Of a DNA stretch of 5,061 nt, positions 1 to 2,527 are shown piece by piece. The position numbers were made by a program, and so were the translations under genes. Location: positions 1 to 5,061 of the forward strand of contig JADLDX010000370.1 in assembly GCA_020846515.1 (NCBI GenBank), read 5' to 3'. Every line of letters begins with the position of its first letter. Positions within the stretch are counted from its first letter, which is position 1. The DNA comes from Pirellulaceae bacterium. Lineage in GTDB: Bacteria > Planctomycetota > Planctomycetia > Pirellulales > Pirellulaceae. Below the pieces are notes generated by a model. That model searched no databases and was not told where the DNA came from. It was given only the letters and a program-made list of their open reading frames with translations.

Positions 1-581
1 AAAAGGCGGTCATTACCAGCCCATTGCAGCACCGCGCCCCCTGCCAAAAATCCACTTAGTGTTAGCAATTGACTCACACGCGTGCGCTTGGCAAAAAACC
101 TTGAACGCACAGTCGTGGGTACCAGGTGACCGATCCAGGTATTCCAGGCCGGACCCGCAGCCAGTCCACCTGCCCAGTACAACGAAGCAATCAGCAACAG
201 AGCGGTCGGCGATAGGCTGCCCAGCAAAGCAGCAATGAACAGCGGTATTAGACTGATGCCCTGCAGTGCCGCGCTGAGCACGATCCAATTTTTGTAGGAT
301 CCGAGCCGTGCGATAGCCCATGGCGAGATCGATTGCAGCACGCCACCGACCAGCATGGGCGCGCTGGCCACGATGCCCGCAGTCACTTCACCCATTCCCA
401 AAGCGAGAGCAAAGGCAGGCAAATAGGTTTCCCCCATGCCAACCATGGCGCCATAGGCGCCGGCCTCGCTGGTGCTGAGTAGTAAGTTTCTTCGCAGGTG
501 AGGAAAACGCGGCTCGCGCGCTGGGGCGGACATGGATAAAGACGACGCGGCTGGGCCGCGCTCAAGGGCTGTCAATGACAT
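1..581 (-). CDS. MFS transporter, N-terminal part (3' end outside window)
   Basis: This reading frame is open from ATG at 581 to the left edge and gives 193 residues without a stop. The product looks like the first half of a major facilitator superfamily permease of the inner membrane. After a cytoplasmic tail of about 35 residues, hydrophobic segments lie near residues 40-62, 67-90, 98-121, 124-150 and 171-188, matching TM1-TM5. The cytoplasmic loop after TM4 (VRSRFFAKRTR, residues 158-168) is basic, and GPAWNTWIG (143-151) is a conserved-looking TM4 end. The substrate cannot be told. There is no clear Shine-Dalgarno site before ATG 581; Met17 (533) is an alternative start but has no better site. 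The gene lies 131 bp downstream of infC on the same strand, so read-through from infC is possible. Full-length members usually have about 400 residues, so roughly half is missing. The family call is from overall pattern rather than one diagnostic motif. Confidence 0.85.
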   Translation of the reverse strand, partial: MSLTALERGPAASSLSMSAPAREPRFPHLRRNLLLSTSEAGAYGAMVGMGETYLPAFALALGMGEVTAGIVASAPMLVGGVLQSISPWAIARLGSYKNWIVLSAALQGISLIPLFIAALLGSLSPTALLLIASLYWAGGLAAGPAWNTWIGHLVPTTVRSRFFAKRTRVSQLLTLSGFLAGGAVLQWAGNDRL

Positions 582-608
582 GAGCTTTTAGGCATCTTGC
601 TTTAGGAT

Positions 609-646
609 AGTCAGTGCGAGCCGAAAGAATAGCGACTCGCCTGACT
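609..646 (-). terminator. Hairpin between infC and the MFS gene, possible terminator
   Basis: AGTCAG plus GCGAG (read on the minus strand) pair with CTCGC plus CTGACT, giving an 11-bp stem with one bulged base (615) and a 15-nt loop (621-635). It sits 67 bp past the infC stop and 28 bp before the MFS start. No T-run follows on either strand, so it is not a classic intrinsic terminator. It could instead be a Rho-dependent end, a processing site or an operator in the MFS upstream region. A weak promoter-like pair for the MFS gene on the minus strand (TTGATT 648-653, TATTCT 626-631, spacing 16) overlaps it. Confidence 0.35.
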
Positions 647-712
647 CAATCAAGATCAACCTAGGGACACTTCCTTGACATCCCATCGCCCCGAACCGGT
701 CGACAAACAGTC

Positions 713-1219
713 TTACTTAGGCGCAAGGGTGCATATCATGCGTTTGCCCAGTTGCTGCGGAGTTGATTCCAACTTACCAAACTCGAGCAATTCTTGGACA
801 ACATTTTCCATGACGCGCCGACCTTCTTCCACGTGCGCCATCTCGCGACCGCGAAAAATTACGGACACCTGGACTTTGTCTTTGTGCTGCAAGAATCCTT
901 TGGCCTGCTTCACCTTAAAACCAATATCGTGCTCGCCAGTCTTCGGACGCAATCGAATTTCTTTGGTCTTGCCATGGTGGGCGTGTGCCTGACCATGCTT
1001 TTTCTTGCTCTTCTCGTACTTGTATTTGCCATAGTCCATGATGCGGCATACAGGCGGCTTCTCATTAGGTGCCACCTCAACCAGATCTAGTCCAACATCT
1101 CGCGCGCGAGCCAGGGCATCATCGGTCTGAAGAATGCCGAGCTGCTCACCCTCTTCACTGATGACTCGGACTTGAGAGATACGGATCTGATTGTTTACTC
1201 GTGTCTGATTGCGGTCGAT
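713..1219 (-). CDS. infC: Translation initiation factor IF-3
   Basis: IF-3 binds the 30S subunit, keeps it apart from 50S and proofreads the start codon and initiator tRNA during initiation in the cytoplasm. The product has 168 residues, normal for the family (about 170-180). The N-domain (1-62) contains [26 protein letters not shown] and the hallmark [21 protein letters not shown] helical linker ([12 protein letters not shown], 63-74) is followed by a His-rich patch ([10 protein letters not shown], 75-84). The C-domain contains KEIRLRP (86-92), [13 protein letters not shown] and [12 protein letters not shown]. The GTG at 1075 lies inside the conserved core and cannot be the true start. Going upstream, the frame meets TGA at 1234-1232, and the only plausible initiator after it is ATC at 1219-1217, preceded by AAAGGA. 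infC is a gene known for rare starts (ATT in E. coli; ATC in Myxococcus dsg). Neither rpmI nor rplT follows; the next gene downstream is the MFS transporter. Confidence 0.97.
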   Translation of the reverse strand: MDRNQTRVNNQIRISQVRVISEEGEQLGILQTDDALARARDVGLDLVEVAPNEKPPVCRIMDYGKYKYEKSKKKHGQAHAHHGKTKEIRLRPKTGEHDIGFKVKQAKGFLQHKDKVQVSVIFRGREMAHVEEGRRVMENVVQELLEFGKLESTPQQLGKRMICTLAPK

Positions 1220-1232
1220 TGCTTTGTCCTTT
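1217..1232 (-). promoter_or_regulatory. infC: infC ribosome binding site and non-canonical ATC start
   Basis: AAAGGA (1232-1227) stands seven bases before ATC (1219-1217). The codons between the in-frame TGA (1234-1232) and the conserved VNNQIR motif are AAG GAC AAA GCA ATC GAC CGC AAT CAG ACA CGA, with no ATG, GTG or TTG. ATC is the only near-cognate codon at the right distance from the site. In other bacteria a rare infC start lets IF-3 repress its own translation; the same is inferred here. Confidence 0.8.
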
Positions 1233-1394
1233 CATATGAAACCAGGATCGATACTAAATCTCCACCTCCACTCCCTTAGCAGACCTGATGCCAAGAAAGT
1301 CGGAAACAGACGCGCTGATGAGTGTCGGGTTTCCCTGCGGCGCGAGGGGATTCCGATAAACTCTACCACGCGTAACAGTTGCAGAGATTTTCTG
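1220..1394 (-). promoter_or_regulatory. Long 5' leader of infC with hairpin and palindrome
   Basis: If the promoter at 1401-1430 is used, about 175 nt of leader precede infC. No gene is seen here. One hairpin is clear at 1302-1334: GGAAAC and GAC pair with GTC and GTTTCC around a 12-nt loop. Just before the start lies the perfect 12-bp palindrome TTTCATATGAAA (1230-1241), which overlaps the AAAGGA ribosome binding site. An upstream UCCU could pair with the AGGA of that site. This suggests possible translational control, but no known leader family was recognised. Confidence 0.4.
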
Positions 1395-1400
1395 GTGCAA

Positions 1401-1430
1401 AGTATCTCATAAAAACTACCCTAAAGTCAA
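1401..1430 (-). promoter_or_regulatory. Sigma70-type promoter for infC
   Basis: Read on the minus strand, TTGACT (1430-1425, five of six consensus bases) is followed after 18 bases by GATACT (1406-1401, four of six). The -10 is preceded by TG one base away (TGAGATACT), an extended -10 element. Transcription would start near 1394 and run into infC. Assignment is by consensus only. Confidence 0.55.
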
Positions 1431-1490
1431 GATAATCCGCTTGACGTAATTCGGATTGTTCAGCTATCAACCAGCGGAGGGAACTGAGAG

Positions 1491-1579
1491 GCCATTTGTA
1501 GCGGTTGGGCGCAAGCCCTCCGGTTCCTACAACTACCGGGATATACCGGACGGCTTGCGCCGTTCCGCTTCTAAAATGC
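1491..1579. repeat. Head-to-head pair of palindromic repeats forming a long hairpin
   Basis: Two copies of the repeat face each other. The left copy reads GCGG, TTG, GGCGCAAGCC, CT, CCGG (1501-1523). The right copy mirrors it as CCGG, AC, GGCTTGCGCC, GTT, CCGC (1546-1568). The four-, ten- and four-base blocks pair perfectly across two short mismatched spacers, and the central 22 bases form the loop. Similarity continues outward: GCCATTT on the left against AAAATGC on the right, giving an imperfect palindrome of about 89 bp. The form resembles REP-type (BIME-like) elements. It lies about 60 bp upstream of the infC promoter. Confidence 0.75.
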
Positions 1580-1814
1580 TTCGCAGCGTTAGATCTTCTG
1601 GGGGCGGGCTGGTCAACCGAGAGGCCGACGCTCCAGCGGAGGCAAGCCCAAACTCCCAACCGATCGGCCATGCCAATGGTGCTTGTCCATGGCACTTTCG
1701 GCCGGCGCCAGGCGAACGCAATGGGCGTGGATAGTCGGACCGTTTGGAAACGAACCGAGCATGAAGCGCTTCTGCGCGAATTTGCTCTGTGTGGGGCGCA
1801 GGCCGCTCTCCCAG

Positions 1815-1844
1815 AAAACCGTGGGCTAACGCCCTGCGGCTGAT
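1815..1844 (-). repeat. Palindromic repeat copy B
   Basis: Read on the minus strand this contains AGCCGCAGG followed by GCGTTAGCCCACGGTTTT. It matches copy C (2222-2251, plus strand) at 27 of 30 positions, in the opposite orientation. The core GGGC-GTTA-GCCC is itself a small hairpin. The outer end runs into the perfect palindrome CGGCTGATCAGCCG (1837-1850). I recall intergenic repeats with this core from planctomycete genomes, but this was not checked. Confidence 0.75.
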
Positions 1845-1908
1845 CAGCCGAAGTCGCCCGCTGCCATTTCTGCCGGCTCAGAACCTTCGGGCGCTTGAGC
1901 CTCGGGGC

Positions 1909-1970
1909 GTGGCAGAATGGCGTACGGCGAACTCACAAGGTGAGAGGGGCATCACTGGGATGCGAGCCAC
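1909..1970 (+). ncRNA. Possible multibranched structured RNA, unrecognised
   Basis: GTGGC (1909-1913) pairs with GCCAC (1966-1970) and encloses two perfect five-base hairpins: CTCAC-AAG-GTGAG (1932-1944) and GCATC-ACTGG-GATGC (1949-1963). The layout recalls a tRNA, but there is no D-arm, no seven-base anticodon loop and no TTCGA-type T-loop, so it is not a normal tRNA. No known RNA family was recognised. The same stems would form on the minus strand, so the strand is uncertain. It may be an RNA gene, a tRNA relic or chance. Confidence 0.25.
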
Positions 1971-2007
1971 CGAAAGGATTTATCGTCCGCTTTAGCTCGT
2001 CTCCTGC

Positions 2008-2042
2008 AATATTCTGGCGAAGTTCCGCCAGAACGGAATATT
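2008..2042 (-). terminator. Strong hairpin, possible terminator of the small ORF
   Basis: On the minus strand TTCTGGCG pairs perfectly with CGCCAGAA around the loop GAACTT, and the 3' arm runs on into TATTGC. The outer arms AATATTC (2008-2014) and GAATATT (2036-2042) also pair if five bases are bulged. A competing hairpin, TTCCG/CGGAA (2023-2038), overlaps. It begins about 50 bp past the stop of the small minus-strand ORF, where a terminator would be expected. The U-rich tail is poor, so termination is not certain. Confidence 0.4.
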
Positions 2043-2092
2043 AGCCGCATTAGCCAGCACGCAGCAGCCAGACACAGCGCGCCAGCGGTCCC

Positions 2093-2179
2093 CTACAGGT
2101 AAGCCACCAATACCGCAATCATGCAGGTGGTTAAGATTGTGGCAGCCAGCAGCATTGTTTCAATTTGGTCTTGGGTCAT
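2093..2179 (-). CDS. Candidate 28-residue single-pass membrane peptide
   Basis: The frame starts at ATG 2179 and ends at TAG (2095-2093). The peptide begins MTQDQIET (polar, acidic) and continues MLLAATILTTCMIAVLVAYL, a 20-residue uninterrupted hydrophobic stretch ending just before the stop. This is the pattern of a small inner-membrane peptide. AAGGA (2191-2187) lies seven bases before ATG 2179, one of the best ribosome binding sites in the window. ATGs at 2185, 2182 and 2200 are in the same frame; the first two are too close to the site, and the last would add MVRKEMM. A hairpin at 2008-2042 follows the gene and repeat copy C precedes it. No homologue is recognised and no function is proposed. 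It could be a chance frame, but hydrophobicity, site and hairpin together argue for a real gene. Confidence 0.5.
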   Translation of the reverse strand: MTQDQIETMLLAATILTTCMIAVLVAYL

Positions 2180-2221
2180 CATCATTTCCTTGCGAACCAT
2201 GCATTCGGGCCCTGCGTCCAG

Positions 2222-2251
2222 ATTAGCCGTAGGGCGCTAGCCCACGGTTTT
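2222..2251 (+). repeat. Palindromic repeat copy C
   Basis: This copy reads AGCCGTAGG then GCGCTAGCCCACGGTTTT. It is 27/30 identical to copy B in inverted orientation, and its core (AGC-G-GGGCGC-AGCCC-CGGTT) matches the left copy of the pair at 1501-1525 with a few changes. Together B and C bracket about 377 bp that include the RNA candidate, the hairpin and the small ORF. Copy C lies 22 bp upstream of the first ATG of that small ORF (2200), so it would fall in its promoter or leader. Confidence 0.75.
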
Positions 2252-2445
2252 CGGGTAGTCGCATCTCAGAATCAACCCAGCCCACGCGTAAAGGTTCCGT
2301 TACCTGACCAATATTTCACCCCAATCGCCAGGCAAAACGCCCGCGCGAGGTGTGCTCGACGCGCCAGCACTGGCCCGTGGTGGCAGGCACTTAAGCGGGC
2401 GTGGTACGTGGCGCGTGCGGTTTTACGAGCGGGACGCGTTTGCGA
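2252..2445. other. Non-coding upstream region of the cytochrome-type gene
   Basis: No coding sequence is credible here. The main structure is CGCCCGC (2338-2344) pairing with GCGGGCG (2395-2401) and enclosing GTGCT/AGCAC (2352-2370) and the near-palindrome GCCAGCACTGGC (2363-2374). Further on, CGCGT (2412-2416) can pair with ACGCG (2434-2438). The stretch ends at the -10 element at 2446. Confidence 0.5.
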
Positions 2446-2451
2446 TATACT
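2423..2451 (+). promoter_or_regulatory. Promoter for the cytochrome-type gene
   Basis: TATACT (2446-2451) matches the -10 consensus at five of six positions and is set in an AT-rich island within GC-rich DNA. The -35 is poor: TTACGA (2423-2428), 17 bases upstream, matches at three of six. Transcription would start near 2458, giving a leader of about 70 nt before ATG 2528. Confidence 0.4.
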
Positions 2452-2455
2452 AAAA

Positions 2456-2507
2456 CGCCGCGCCAAACATGCTTTGGCCCGGCGGCGGGCTCGCTTTTTT
2501 TCGCCGC
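2456..2507 (+). promoter_or_regulatory. Leader with mutually exclusive hairpins and a T7 run
   Basis: Three overlapping hairpins can form. A: CGCCG and GCCAAA (2456-2467) pair with TTTGGC and CGGCG (2473-2484) around CATGC. B: GCCCG (2477-2481) pairs with CGGGC (2486-2490), followed after TCGC by seven Ts (2495-2501), a terminator-like form. C: GCGGCG (2482-2487) pairs with CGCCGC (2502-2507), with the T-run in its loop. A and C each exclude B. The layout resembles an attenuator just ahead of the gene, but no ligand-binding domain or leader peptide is seen, and it could be only a terminator against upstream transcription. Confidence 0.35.
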
Positions 2508-2527
2508 AACTCTTTGGGTAGACCGGT

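Larger units (their letters stand above)
1431..2092. other. Repeat-rich intergenic region without a credible long gene
   Basis: No reading frame here looks protein coding on either strand. Frames of 60-112 codons exist but run through the palindromic repeats in both directions and have no recognisable motifs or ribosome binding sites. The stretch contains the head-to-head repeat pair (1491-1579), a nested inverted repeat (CGGCC 1665-1669 and TGCCA 1671-1675 pairing with TGGCA and GGCCG near 1690-1705), repeat copy B (1815-1844), the 14-bp palindrome CGGCTGATCAGCCG (1837-1850), a possibly degenerate repeat copy near 1889-1905 and the possible RNA fold at 1909-1970. It may be a landing zone for small non-autonomous elements or the remains of one. 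Confidence 0.6.

Noticed and set aside
13..565. Minus-strand frames of 102 and 60 codons within the MFS region
   Set aside because: They overlap the hydrophobic MFS frame in another register and have no motifs or membrane pattern.
675..1090. Two plus-strand frames opposite infC
   Set aside because: They are antisense to well-conserved IF-3 sequence and have no ribosome binding site.
1441..1470. Plus-strand promoter TTGACG with TATCAA at spacing 18
   Set aside because: No gene follows on the plus strand for more than a kilobase, and the -10 match is weak.
1909..1970. A standard tRNA gene
   Set aside because: There is no D-arm, no seven-base anticodon loop and no TTCGA T-loop.
1363..1995. 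Several frames of 62-112 codons on both strands in the repeat region
   Set aside because: They run through palindromic repeats, end in repeat-derived peptides such as GLTPCG and show no domain; they look spurious.
1431..2527. CRISPR array
   Set aside because: Repeats are few, in both orientations and not regularly spaced; no direct repeat-spacer pattern is present.
1431..2527. Insertion sequence with transposase
   Set aside because: No transposase fragment could be read in any frame; only short palindromic repeats are present.
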